Shown here: piece by piece, positions 27,067-35,147 of the stretch
Position numbering within the stretch: the stretch's first letter is position 1
How the letters are laid out: the number at the start of each line of letters is the position of its first letter
Assembly: GCA_021813505.1 (NCBI GenBank)
Contig: JAKAKI010000034.1
Location: 74,059-122,584 of the forward strand
Reading direction: 5' to 3'
Length of the DNA: 48,526 nt
From: a bacterium
GTDB taxonomy: Bacteria; Zixibacteria; MSB-5A5; WJJR01
Translations under genes and position numbers: made by a program
The notes under the pieces: generated by a model
Database searches by the model: none
The model's input: the letters and a program-made list of their open reading frames with translations, nothing else
What the model was told of the DNA's origin: nothing

Positions 27067-27166
27067 CGATTGCGATTCGGGCCTAGTCAGAAGGTTATCG
27101 ACCATGTACCAAAGTGTCACAAAGGGGAGGTTTTAGGGCTTGTTTTGGCACATCAAGGAGCATTCT

Positions 27167-27358
27167 ATGGACGCCGTCCACTATCCCGCGCGGGAGCGAT
27201 TTGGTCCGGCTTTCCAGCCTGCTTTTCCGTGGGCGTGGACCGGATACGATGACCCGTGTCAGGCCAATCGGGATAGGGGCCTCAGGCTTTTCCCTGAGGA
27301 CCCCTCCCACACCACCCGGCATGCGGGTCCGCACCGGGCGGTTCCGAAGGTTGAGTAA
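27167..27358 (+). CDS. Candidate short gene running into the intron
   Basis: An ATG at 27167 follows a strong AAGGAG ribosome site at six bases. The first 33-34 codons are outside the intron and read MDAVHYPARERFGPAF then an aromatic/proline-rich stretch (WAWTGYDDPCQ); codons past 27266 are antisense intron sequence and end at 27358. If the intron is removed in thought, the frame continues into the terminator region and ends by 27971 after about 50 codons. I do not recognise the peptide. It could be a genuine small gene cut by the intron, or a chance frame; the ribosome site is the only real support. Confidence 0.28.
   Translation: MDAVHYPARERFGPAFQPAFPWAWTGYDDPCQANRDRGLRLFPEDPSHTTRHAGPHRAVPKVE
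27301..27344 (-). ncRNA. Group II intron domain V and start of domain VI
   Basis: On the minus strand this stretch starts GAACCGCCCGGTGCGGACC and folds back through GCATGCCGGGTGGTGTGG, the conserved catalytic hairpin. The ACCGC context fits a CGC catalytic triad, as in class C introns, rather than the common AGC. Domain VI follows immediately at 27300-27267. Confidence 0.8.
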
Positions 27359-27383
27359 ACGTGACGAGCCGGGGAACACCCAG

Positions 27384-27500
27384 TCCGTCATACGTTCCTG
27401 AGTGTTCCTCTCCGTGCCCCGCCATCGGCGCTTCCTCACTCCGTGGGATCATCGGGGCTTCACCCCTGCCTCCCAACGGGAGCTCCAGTTGCCTGGACAT
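27384..27500 (-). pseudogene. N-terminal remnant of the intron-encoded reverse transcriptase/maturase
   Basis: From the ATG at 27500 the frame reads MSRQLELPLGGRGEAP and continues with EEAPMAGHGEEHSGT, which is the usual opening of group II intron proteins just before the reverse-transcriptase domain. After about 39 codons the similarity stops and the frame runs into an 11-bp hairpin (27373-27408) and then domain V. All catalytic RT, maturase and DNA-binding parts are missing, so the protein is dead; the deletion appears to be a single event within domain IV. Confidence 0.78.
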
Positions 27501-27926
27501 CTGAGGCCTGGCGTCTTTGAGAGGCACGACCGAATCACTCTCCCTTCGGTTCAGCCCTTCGTCCCGGTATCCACCGGAACTACTATGGCCTCGGCTGACT
27601 TCTCGCTCTCCCATGGTCCGGCCACGGGATCGCCCTTTCAGGCGTAAGGCGAGATCTCCCCGGGTAAGAACACTGACTGTCACCGCAGGACCGCCGGATT
27701 TACGCCGGGTCCCTTTGGTCACAGGAACTTCGTGGTCACTTGCCCACTCATCCCGGTTCCCAGCGCCTCGTATCCGGTTTTTGTTCATCGGCCCACGGTT
27801 GCGTTCCACGCTTCCTCCGGACGAACGGTCACCCGTCCGCCCTTGCGCTTCCCTTGTGTCGCTGTGACCTGCTTCACAGAGGACTTACACCTCCAAGTCA
27901 GTGCCCATGCCGGGCGCACATAAGAT

Positions 27927-27954
27927 GGGCCGCGGCGCCTTCGCGCCGCGGCCC
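27927..27954 (-). terminator. Perfect 12-bp hairpin ending the cytochrome operon
   Basis: GGGCCGCGGCGC and its reverse complement flank a four-base loop, 23 bases past the stop of the 18-heme cytochrome gene. On the minus strand it is followed by ATCTTAT and then directly by the group II intron. The strong stem supports termination although the T-tract is weak or was altered by the insertion. Confidence 0.8.
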
Positions 27955-27977
27955 TCATTCGGTATACCCTGATCGCC

Positions 27978-29972
27978 CTAACCCTGGGTCTTCAGCAACG
28001 CGGTGAGCTTGCCCGCATCGGCCTCCAGAATCCGCATCTGCTCGACGTGGTTGTGTGTTCCCCGTGAGCCGTCCGCGGTGACCGCTTCCAGGTGCTTGCG
28101 GATCGGCTCAACGGCCGACTGCCGTTCGGGCGTCACCGGGAGCGCAGCAACCTGTGTCAGAAGCGAATCGATCTTGCGCTCGAGCGCTGCAAACTCCTCG
28201 AGCCACTCGCGATGCCGGTCGGCGTAGGAGTTGTCATGGCAATCGGCGCAGCGTTGCGATACGGGCCGGACAATCTGGCGATCGGGACGTTCGTGGCAAT
28301 CACGGCACCCGGTGCCGGCCGCGATCATCACATCCGGACTCGTGACCGGGAGATCGGCCGACTTGCCATCCAATATGGCCTGTTGTGCCGTATGGCAGTA
28401 GCCGCATTCACGCGCTGTCTGCGAATGGTGGCACGACAGGCAATCGCGTTTTTGGACGATCAACTCGCCATGGCGCCTTTGATTGGAATGGCACCGGCTG
28501 CAGGTCTGCTGGGCTTTGACCAGATGGCGCTGGTGGGAATAGGTGACGCCGAAAATCTGGGCGTCAACGTTCTCGATGCCGATGTGGCAGTTGAGACAGC
28601 CTGACGGAACCACCTCGTCTTTGCCTTCGAGGGCCGCCAGCCGGTGACCGGGTCTGGCGCTCTCAAAGAACTTCTGGAGGCGGTCATAGGCGGCATCGAG
28701 CAGCCGGTTCGCGTAGACGATATTGTGGATCGGCTTTCCCTTTTGAACCATGTTGAAGTTGTACTCGGCCTCACCCAGGAGCGAATCCTCAGCAACCTCG
28801 CTGGGCCGCGACGCGACGCGCTGCTTGCGCAGACGGTTCGCCTCCTCCAACGCCTTATTGACTTCATTTACCTTCGTTTGCGCGGTCTTCTTCCAGTTGT
28901 CCAAGAGACGGCTATAGCCGGCACCGTGGCAGGATTCGCAACTGGCGCCGGAAGCGAGAAACGTCTGGCCGGCAAAGCCGGCGCTGTCGGCGCTGGTGTG
29001 AACGATATGGCAGCCCTGGCAGGAGATGCCCTTTTCGAACATCGGATTTGGCTGGTCCGCCACACCGATACCACCATGCCCGACGAACAAATCCTTCTGA
29101 GCCTCGTGGAAACCCTCGTGGCAGGTCTGACAATCCGGGATGACCTGCTCTTTGAAAGTCGACTTGTGCTGCATCGACAGGTGGCAAAGATCACATTCGA
29201 TCTTGTGTTCCGTGATGTGCGTGCTGTGCATCAGATCGGTGTTGCTGTACTTGTCCAGCCGCTCGCGGTCCCAGTGGCAGCTGTAGCAGCGTTCGCGCGG
29301 CACCACGCCATCGCCCACGACCATCGAGCCGTGGCATTTGACACAGTCGAGCTTGCGCTGGATCACTCCGATATGATCGTATTTGGGCGGCTCCTGACCG
29401 GCGATGGTCGTCGGCGGATCGTGGCAGATCGTGCAGCGTGAGTTGTTCACGCCTTTCTCATCGAGCTTGAAATGGCAGATGATACAGGTGGCCTCGGTCA
29501 CCTTCATGTGCTCGCCCTGCACGATCTGGGAGTGGCAGGACGTGCATTTGAGTTTCTTGCCGCGGCGCATTTCTTCCAAATGGGGCTTGTGGTCGAAATT
29601 GACGCGTCCGAACATCACGCGTCCGTGCAGCAGGCGTTCGGAGTGGCAGCCGGAGCGGAGGCAGGATTCATCGGCGATCTCCGCCCAAGGCTTGGATTTG
29701 CGGTAGGCGTTGGTCCAGTACTTCACCAGCTGGTTCATGTCGCGAATCTTGCCTTTGACCACGTTGGAGTAGCCGGGTTCGTAGTGGCAGTCGCGGCACG
29801 GAACATTGTGATGGGACGATGCGGCCCAGGCGTCATAGAACGGCTGCATGTAATGGCACGTCGTGCAGAAATCCGAGCGGTTGGTGAATTGAATCGCGCC
29901 GACAAACAACAGCAACGACGCCAGTCCGGCGATCAAGAAACCCAAACCCACTCGTCTAACCAATATTCGCAT
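27978..29972 (-). CDS. 18-heme cytochrome c with NapC/NirT-type N-terminus
   Basis: This 664-residue protein has an N-terminal membrane helix (VGLGFLIAGLASLLLFVGAI) followed by a NapC/NirT-like start (DFCTTCHYMQPFYDAW, PCRDCHYEPGY), the family that oxidises quinol and feeds periplasmic enzymes. I count 17 CXXCH motifs and one CX4CH (CLRSGCH, third in order), the last near residue 600 (CRDCH, CADCH). Between hemes 12 and 13 lies a long charged helical insert (about residues 365-465), with a coiled-coil look, and a second helical tail follows the last heme. It is the last gene of the unit with the two c-b fusions, 51 bases after the upstream stop, and is followed by a terminator. Function as a quinol-to-periplasm electron hub is inference. 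Confidence 0.9.
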   Translation of the reverse strand: MRILVRRVGLGFLIAGLASLLLFVGAIQFTNRSDFCTTCHYMQPFYDAWAASSHHNVPCRDCHYEPGYSNVVKGKIRDMNQLVKYWTNAYRKSKPWAEIADESCLRSGCHSERLLHGRVMFGRVNFDHKPHLEEMRRGKKLKCTSCHSQIVQGEHMKVTEATCIICHFKLDEKGVNNSRCTICHDPPTTIAGQEPPKYDHIGVIQRKLDCVKCHGSMVVGDGVVPRERCYSCHWDRERLDKYSNTDLMHSTHITEHKIECDLCHLSMQHKSTFKEQVIPDCQTCHEGFHEAQKDLFVGHGGIGVADQPNPMFEKGISCQGCHIVHTSADSAGFAGQTFLASGASCESCHGAGYSRLLDNWKKTAQTKVNEVNKALEEANRLRKQRVASRPSEVAEDSLLGEAEYNFNMVQKGKPIHNIVYANRLLDAAYDRLQKFFESARPGHRLAALEGKDEVVPSGCLNCHIGIENVDAQIFGVTYSHQRHLVKAQQTCSRCHSNQRRHGELIVQKRDCLSCHHSQTARECGYCHTAQQAILDGKSADLPVTSPDVMIAAGTGCRDCHERPDRQIVRPVSQRCADCHDNSYADRHREWLEEFAALERKIDSLLTQVAALPVTPERQSAVEPIRKHLEAVTADGSRGTHNHVEQMRILEADAGKLTALLKTQG

Positions 29973-30023
29973 GCGACTCCCTCACTGCCGATTCTCAGGA
30001 TGTTACCGCGGCGTGATCCAATA

Positions 30024-32801
30024 TCAGCGGTAGCCGAAGATCTCCGCCCATATGATCAGAATAATCAGCAGCAGACCGATCGACAAGGCAATTGCACCGA
30101 AGATCTTCAGGCCGCGGACGACCAGAGGCGGAAGCGGTTCGGCCAGGTGGCGTTTGAGCTGATTGGCCGCCACCAGTTCTTCGTACTCCCGGGGACGGTC
30201 CAGCTTGAATTCCTCCAGAGGAATCCGGCCGGTGAAGATCACTGTGTCCATCGGGAATTTGTCGGGACGGAAGTGCGTATTGAAGAAATGCACCGTAAAG
30301 ATGAAGCCCACGGCAAGGAGGGCCTCATCTGAATGGATGATGGTGGCCACGTTGATAAACCAGCCCGGCAGGATCCGCGTGAAGATCTCGGGGAACCACA
30401 ACATCAGCCCCGTCGATCCAATCACCATGACGCCCCAGAAGACCGCCAGATAATCGAACTTCTCCCAGTAAGTCCAGCGCCCGTACGCCGGCCGTGGCCC
30501 AATGCCGATGAACCACTTGAATGTCGCCACACCTTCGCGCACATCGGTCCAACTGGGCACCATCGAATGCGAGCTGGTGAGAAACTGCTTCCACGTCTTG
30601 CCGGACGTGCGCTTCTGGCGGATCACGTCATAGAAGTGCGCACCGAAGTAGAAGAACGTGATCACCGCACAGACGCGGTGAATGTACCCCGCCGACTCGA
30701 ATCCTCCGAGCACGCGCGAAATGAAGCGCGCCCAGCCCAGATAGGAGAACTTCAGAGTCATTCCCGTCAGCGCCAGTCCGATGAAGCTGATCACGACCAG
30801 GATGTGGAGTTGGCGCTGCCGGCGGGTGAAACGGCGGTATTGCAGGCCGTGAGATGCAATCTCCTGCTGCTTGTGCTGCTTCATCGCCTGGAACGACCGC
30901 GGCAGCCAGAGCAGAGTGTGCGTACCGGCCACCACCAGCGTGCCCACCAACAGCGAGGTCATGAACCAGAAGGTGTAGAACAAGACCGGATACTTGCTGC
31001 GATCGTGATGCGTGGCATGGGTCAGGTACCCGGCGAACTGCCGATGCGATCCGGGGTGGCACTTGCCGCAGGTCTTGACGATGTTCTGGCGCGACAGATG
31101 CGACTTCGGCTCGAAGGGAGGCAGAATATCGTGCGAACCGTGGCAGTCGTAGCACTTCGCCGCCGCCGTGTAGCCGAGCTTCGACACCTTGCCGTGGAAG
31201 GTGTCAAAGTAGGTCTTCATGACCTCTTCATGGCAGCGGCCGCACTGGTTCATGATATTGAGCTTGAAACCCTCGTTGTCCGTCCGCGAGATGGTGTGCG
31301 CCGAGTGGCATTCGTTGCAGACGGGCAGCGGCTTGTCGGTTTTCGAAACCGTTGGCGAGTGGATGCTCTGCGTGAATTGCTCGTAGATGCCGTTGTGGCA
31401 GCGCGCACAAGTCTGAGCAATGTTGTTGCGGTTAACGCTGGAGGCAGTGTCCGCATGCGGCAACTCGTGATGGGGCGTGTGGCAGTCGGTGCACATGGCG
31501 GTCACCACCAGACCGCTCTCCAAGAGCCCTTTGCCGTGAATGCTCTCGACGTAGTTTCCAAGAATGTTCGTCTGCTGGCCGGTATACCGCATGGCCGCCT
31601 TCTGGCCGGCGCGATGGCACTTGCCGCACAGATCGGGCACATGGGTCGGATAAGTCGGCGACGCCGGAGTGCGGCGGTCGCGAATCCCGTGGGTGCCGTG
31701 GCAATCGCGGCAGGTTGGTGCGACCTGATCGCCACGGTCCGCCAGCTTGCCGTGAGTGCTCGTCTGGTAAGTCTTGACGACCTCAGCATGGCAGATCGAA
31801 CAGTCGACTTTCGTCGTGATGGTGGCACAGGGACGCTTGGCCGTGGGACTGGCGCCGGTGTGACATTGAGCGCAGGCCGTATTACGATGAGCGGACACAT
31901 GAACTTCGGTCGTATCGATGCTCAGCGAAATCGTGTCCTGATCGCGAACGATGAACTGGCCCGGCTTGGCGTGGCAACCCAGGCAATCCTGGTCGGCCAT
32001 GCCCATCTCATAGAAGATATTGCGAACCTTGTGAGGTGAATGGCAGTCCACGCAGACCGGGACTTCATTGGGTGCTGACTCCCACAGCTCACCGCGAATC
32101 ACCTTTTGGTGAACCCTCTCGATGATCCCGTGGCACTTCTGGCAGGTCCGCGCGACATTGGCGCGGTTGATGCTCGACTTCGGGTCGGTATGGGGCAGGA
32201 CGTCGTGCGACGAGTGGCAGTCGGAACAGACCGCGCTGACAGTCAATCCCTTCTTGAACAGGCCCTCGCCGTGAATGCTCTCGGAGTAGTGAGTCAGGAT
32301 ACTGTCCTGAGGGATGTCATACGTCTGCGTGACCGGCGTGCCTTCCTTGTGGCAGCGGCCACAGACATAAGGAACATTGAATTTGCTGACGCGCGAACCG
32401 GCCGCTTGCGCGCGGATGATATCATGGGAGCCGTGGCAGTCCCAACAGCGCGGGGCGAGCTTCACGCCCTCTTTGGCCAGCTTGCCGTGGAGGCTGCCGG
32501 CGTAGGTTGCACCAACCGCATCGTGGCATGAGCCGCAATCCACTGGCGCAACAGCGGTTTTATGCGGGAACTCGGCGCCGGCAAGGTCCGCATGGCAGGC
32601 GACACATTCCAATTCGCCATGGATCGATCCGGCAACGGCCTTGCGATCGACGAACAATGACACCGTGCGTCCGGCCCGCTCGGCCTGCAATGATGGATCT
32701 TCATGACAGCCAAGGCAGTCATCGGCAGACTGCGCATGCGCGGCCGCACTGGCGGCAAGCACCGTCAACAAGACCAACCACCATGGACGCAGCGATTTCA
32801 T
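30024..32801 (-). CDS. 19-heme cytochrome c fused to a b-type membrane cytochrome
   Basis: The 925-residue product has a signal peptide (cleavage near AAAHAQS), 19 CXXCH motifs over the first 590 residues and a C-terminal domain of several membrane helices like formate dehydrogenase gamma/cytochrome b561 (histidines in IHRVCAVITFFYFGAHFYDV and IIHSDEALLAVGFIFTVHFF). The heme part is an internal duplication: CWDCHGSHDII and CRDCHGTHGIR, then YSESIHGEGL and YVESIHGKGL, then CSDCHSSHDVLPH and CTDCHTPHHELPH recur in order. Start at ATG 32801, ten bases after the upstream stop; the longer frame begins inside the upstream gene. One polypeptide thus joins a quinone-reactive di-heme b domain to a periplasmic heme wire. 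The close paralogue upstream has 11 hemes. Confidence 0.92.
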   Translation of the reverse strand: MKSLRPWWLVLLTVLAASAAAHAQSADDCLGCHEDPSLQAERAGRTVSLFVDRKAVAGSIHGELECVACHADLAGAEFPHKTAVAPVDCGSCHDAVGATYAGSLHGKLAKEGVKLAPRCWDCHGSHDIIRAQAAGSRVSKFNVPYVCGRCHKEGTPVTQTYDIPQDSILTHYSESIHGEGLFKKGLTVSAVCSDCHSSHDVLPHTDPKSSINRANVARTCQKCHGIIERVHQKVIRGELWESAPNEVPVCVDCHSPHKVRNIFYEMGMADQDCLGCHAKPGQFIVRDQDTISLSIDTTEVHVSAHRNTACAQCHTGASPTAKRPCATITTKVDCSICHAEVVKTYQTSTHGKLADRGDQVAPTCRDCHGTHGIRDRRTPASPTYPTHVPDLCGKCHRAGQKAAMRYTGQQTNILGNYVESIHGKGLLESGLVVTAMCTDCHTPHHELPHADTASSVNRNNIAQTCARCHNGIYEQFTQSIHSPTVSKTDKPLPVCNECHSAHTISRTDNEGFKLNIMNQCGRCHEEVMKTYFDTFHGKVSKLGYTAAAKCYDCHGSHDILPPFEPKSHLSRQNIVKTCGKCHPGSHRQFAGYLTHATHHDRSKYPVLFYTFWFMTSLLVGTLVVAGTHTLLWLPRSFQAMKQHKQQEIASHGLQYRRFTRRQRQLHILVVISFIGLALTGMTLKFSYLGWARFISRVLGGFESAGYIHRVCAVITFFYFGAHFYDVIRQKRTSGKTWKQFLTSSHSMVPSWTDVREGVATFKWFIGIGPRPAYGRWTYWEKFDYLAVFWGVMVIGSTGLMLWFPEIFTRILPGWFINVATIIHSDEALLAVGFIFTVHFFNTHFRPDKFPMDTVIFTGRIPLEEFKLDRPREYEELVAANQLKRHLAEPLPPLVVRGLKIFGAIALSIGLLLIILIIWAEIFGYR

Positions 32802-32811
32802 CACGCGAAAC

Positions 32812-34839
32812 TCACTGACCCACTTCCTTGTCACCGATGCGGAACTTCGGTCCTTCGGGCGGCTTGCCCTTCTCCGCGGCGATCCGCCGGTACCAGGCGG
32901 GGTGCTTTTCCTTGAGCGTGTGTTCCGTCATCTTGCCATCCATCCAGGTCAGGCTCATCGGGAACTCGTCCGGATGGAAAATCACAAAGAAGAAATGCCA
33001 GACGATGATCGCCAGCGTTGCCAGCCAGGCCTCATAGTAGTGAATCGTCTCCGCTGCGATGACGACCCAGCTCTTCAAATGCTGTGTGAAAACTTCCGGG
33101 AACCAGAGCACCAGGCCGGTTGCAATCATCACGACCGTGCCCCACACGAGCGCCCAATACTCGGCCTTCTCGGTGTACTCGTACCGGTCGAAGTCCGGCT
33201 TAACGCTCGACCAGCCAAGGTGGAATCGAATGTTCTGCAAAGCCTGGGTCACGTCGGACAGCCGCGGCAACATGTGATACAGCTCGGTACGGCCACGCCG
33301 CGTCGCGATGAGGAAATACACGTGATATATTGAGGCGGCCATCATCGCCACGGCCGCGATTCGGTGCACAAGGCTGCGGATGTGTTCCGTCAGCCCGATG
33401 AAGGAGAGCGGGCGGGACCACCAGGCATCCGGGAAGCGCAGGGCGAATCCGGTGATGACCAGCGTGATGAAGGAGATCACCAGAATCGCGTGCTGGATCA
33501 CCATGCTCCGCGAGAAGCGCTCGTAGCTGACCTGGGATTTTTCGAGGGCACGCTTGCGTCTGATGAAGTGAAGTGTGATCACGCCGTTGTGGAGCGCCAT
33601 GCCGCCGATCACGACGATAATCAAGGGAATGTAAATGGTCTCGATGATGCGCTTGGCGCCATCCGGCTTGCCGATGACCGCCTCGTGAGTGTATGAGGCG
33701 GCGAATTCAGCGTTCGCCTCGGGGTGGCATTTCTGGCAGGTCGCCACGATCCGGCCGGGCGCGATGGAACTGGCTGCATTCGTCGCCGGGAGAATGTCGT
33801 GCGCCTTGTGGCAACTCACGCAGTTGGCGGCCTTGGTCGAACCACGTTTGACCGCCATCCCGTGGTAGGAGTCCTGATAACTCGAGATACGTCCACCCTT
33901 GAGGCCGTACTCGGAGACCAGGTCCGGATTGTTGTGGCACTTCGCGCACACGTAGTCAGACAAATTGCCGGCATTTACGGGCGACGCAGCGCCCGATGGG
34001 GCGAGGATCTGATGCTCCCCGTGGCAGTCGGTGCAGTTGGGTGAATCCATGACCCGGGCCGCCAGTGCCTGTCCGTGAATCCCGCGCTGGTACTGGGCGT
34101 AAATCTCCGAGTGGCACTGCCCGCAGGTGGCGGGAATATTGAATTTGTTGACCTTGGAGGCCGGATCATCGGCCCTCTTAAGATCATGGGTGCCGTGGCA
34201 ATTGTTGCAGGTCGCGGCCCCGAGAACGCCCGCGTTGATGCGCTCGGCATGAATCCCGCCGACATAACGGCCATAAGCATCGATCAAGTGCACGTCGGTC
34301 CCTGCGCCTTCGGCAAGACGGCTATGGCAGACCGCACAGGTGTGCGGGAGGTTTTTCGGATGGACGAGCGATGTGGTGTCCGCCGCTGGACGGATATCGT
34401 GCGTTCCATGGCATGAGCCGCAGGTCGGCGCCAGAACGTCGCCGTGATGGGCCGCGGCTTTCTGCCCGTGCCAGCTGGAGGCGAACTCTTTGGCGACGTC
34501 CTCATGGCAGGTTCCGCAACTGGCCGGCGCGAGCTTCTCGGCATGCGGGAAGTCACTCACGCTGGCCAGATCCGCGTGACAATCGGTGCATCCCACGCCC
34601 GCGTGCACGGAGGATGCAAGCGATGCCTCCGAGACCACCAGCGAATCGGCGCGCGCCCCAAGGTCGCTGAACAGGGATTTGTCGGCGTGACAATCGGCGC
34701 ACGGATTGCCCTCGGCATATGCCAGTCCGCCGAATGCCAGGAGCAGCGTTACGATGCCCATGAGGAGAGCAAAGCGGCGGCCGGCAGGGCCCCCCTTGGC
34801 CCGCCGGTCCATGACCCTTTGATCCATTGCGCCAGTCAT
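32812..34839 (-). CDS. 11-heme cytochrome c fused to a b-type membrane cytochrome
   Basis: A 675-residue paralogue of the following gene product. After a signal segment (ALLMGIVTLLLAFGGLAYAE) come eleven CXXCH motifs (first CADCH, last CQKCH) with the same intervening features (CGSCHGTHDIR, YVGGIHAERI, CHKAHDILPA), then a C-terminal di-heme cytochrome b/FdnI-like membrane domain (VHRIAAVAMMAASIYHVYFL, IHYYEAWLATLAIIVWHFFF). It would couple menaquinol chemistry to periplasmic hemes. I chose the ATG at 34839 with GGAGAG just upstream; the earlier codon at 34935 gives a charged, signal-less extension. It is the first gene of the three-gene cytochrome operon. Confidence 0.91.
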   Translation of the reverse strand: MTGAMDQRVMDRRAKGGPAGRRFALLMGIVTLLLAFGGLAYAEGNPCADCHADKSLFSDLGARADSLVVSEASLASSVHAGVGCTDCHADLASVSDFPHAEKLAPASCGTCHEDVAKEFASSWHGQKAAAHHGDVLAPTCGSCHGTHDIRPAADTTSLVHPKNLPHTCAVCHSRLAEGAGTDVHLIDAYGRYVGGIHAERINAGVLGAATCNNCHGTHDLKRADDPASKVNKFNIPATCGQCHSEIYAQYQRGIHGQALAARVMDSPNCTDCHGEHQILAPSGAASPVNAGNLSDYVCAKCHNNPDLVSEYGLKGGRISSYQDSYHGMAVKRGSTKAANCVSCHKAHDILPATNAASSIAPGRIVATCQKCHPEANAEFAASYTHEAVIGKPDGAKRIIETIYIPLIIVVIGGMALHNGVITLHFIRRKRALEKSQVSYERFSRSMVIQHAILVISFITLVITGFALRFPDAWWSRPLSFIGLTEHIRSLVHRIAAVAMMAASIYHVYFLIATRRGRTELYHMLPRLSDVTQALQNIRFHLGWSSVKPDFDRYEYTEKAEYWALVWGTVVMIATGLVLWFPEVFTQHLKSWVVIAAETIHYYEAWLATLAIIVWHFFFVIFHPDEFPMSLTWMDGKMTEHTLKEKHPAWYRRIAAEKGKPPEGPKFRIGDKEVGQ

Positions 34840-34969
34840 CACTCTCCGCACCTCAGAATGAGTTTGAGCAGGATACGATCTCACGATCAAATCCGAAGCG
34901 GAATCGTCTTCATTTGCGCGCTTCGGTCCATGCACCCGGCCCCGAATATACGGGAGCTAACAAGTCGAG

Positions 34970-34998
34970 AATGAGAAAAATTTCACCAATATTGTCAA
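34970..34998 (-). promoter_or_regulatory. Possible promoter of the c-b fusion operon
   Basis: On the minus strand a perfect TTGACA (34998-34993) is followed after 17 bases by CTCATT (34975-34970), a poor -10. It lies about 130 bases before the chosen start in an A/T-rich gap. A nearby TATATT at about 34950 without a -35 is an alternative. Confidence 0.3.
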
Positions 34999-35078
34999 AG
35001 ATTCAAACTGAACCCGGCGCCAAGTGATCGCTGGTTTCGAGCGCGCGTTCTTGAAACACCGCGAAGGTCTCGCTAATG

Positions 35079-35117
35079 CACAGTGGGCCGTGACGACTCT
35101 GGTCACAGCCCACTGTG
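35079..35117 (-). terminator. Hairpin downstream of the seven-heme cytochrome gene
   Basis: CACAGTGGGC (35079-35088) pairs with GCCCACTGTG (35108-35117), and GTGAC/GTCAC inside extends the stem around a seven-base loop. It starts about 30 bases past the stop at 35148. No clear T-tract follows. Confidence 0.65.
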
Positions 35118-35147
35118 GGACGGCACAATGTGTTTTAACTCAAACGA

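Larger units (their letters stand above)
27267..27919 (-). mobile_element. Group II intron (class C-like) lacking its reverse transcriptase
   Basis: Read on the minus strand, the element begins at 27919 with GTGCG, the group II 5' consensus, followed by a 5' domain typical of bacterial introns (GGTGTAAGTCCTCTGTG), and ends near 27267 with domain V, domain VI and a final ...CCCGAT (AY end). Total length is about 653 bases, the size of a ribozyme core without an internal ORF. Only the first ~39 codons of the usual intron-encoded protein remain in domain IV. The 5' exon is a 12-bp perfect terminator hairpin seven bases before the splice site, the preferred target of class C introns. The ribozyme domains at both ends look intact, so splicing may survive; independent movement is not expected. 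Confidence 0.88.

Noticed and set aside
27282-27809. Minus-strand frame of 175 codons as a protein gene
   Set aside because: It lies inside the group II intron. Only about 39 codons from 27500 resemble a real protein (intron-encoded protein start); the rest is structured RNA.
30333-32039. Plus-strand open frame of 568 codons
   Set aside because: Mirror of the 19-heme cytochrome gene; CXXCH coding with GC-rich third positions often leaves the opposite strand open. The translation shows no family features.
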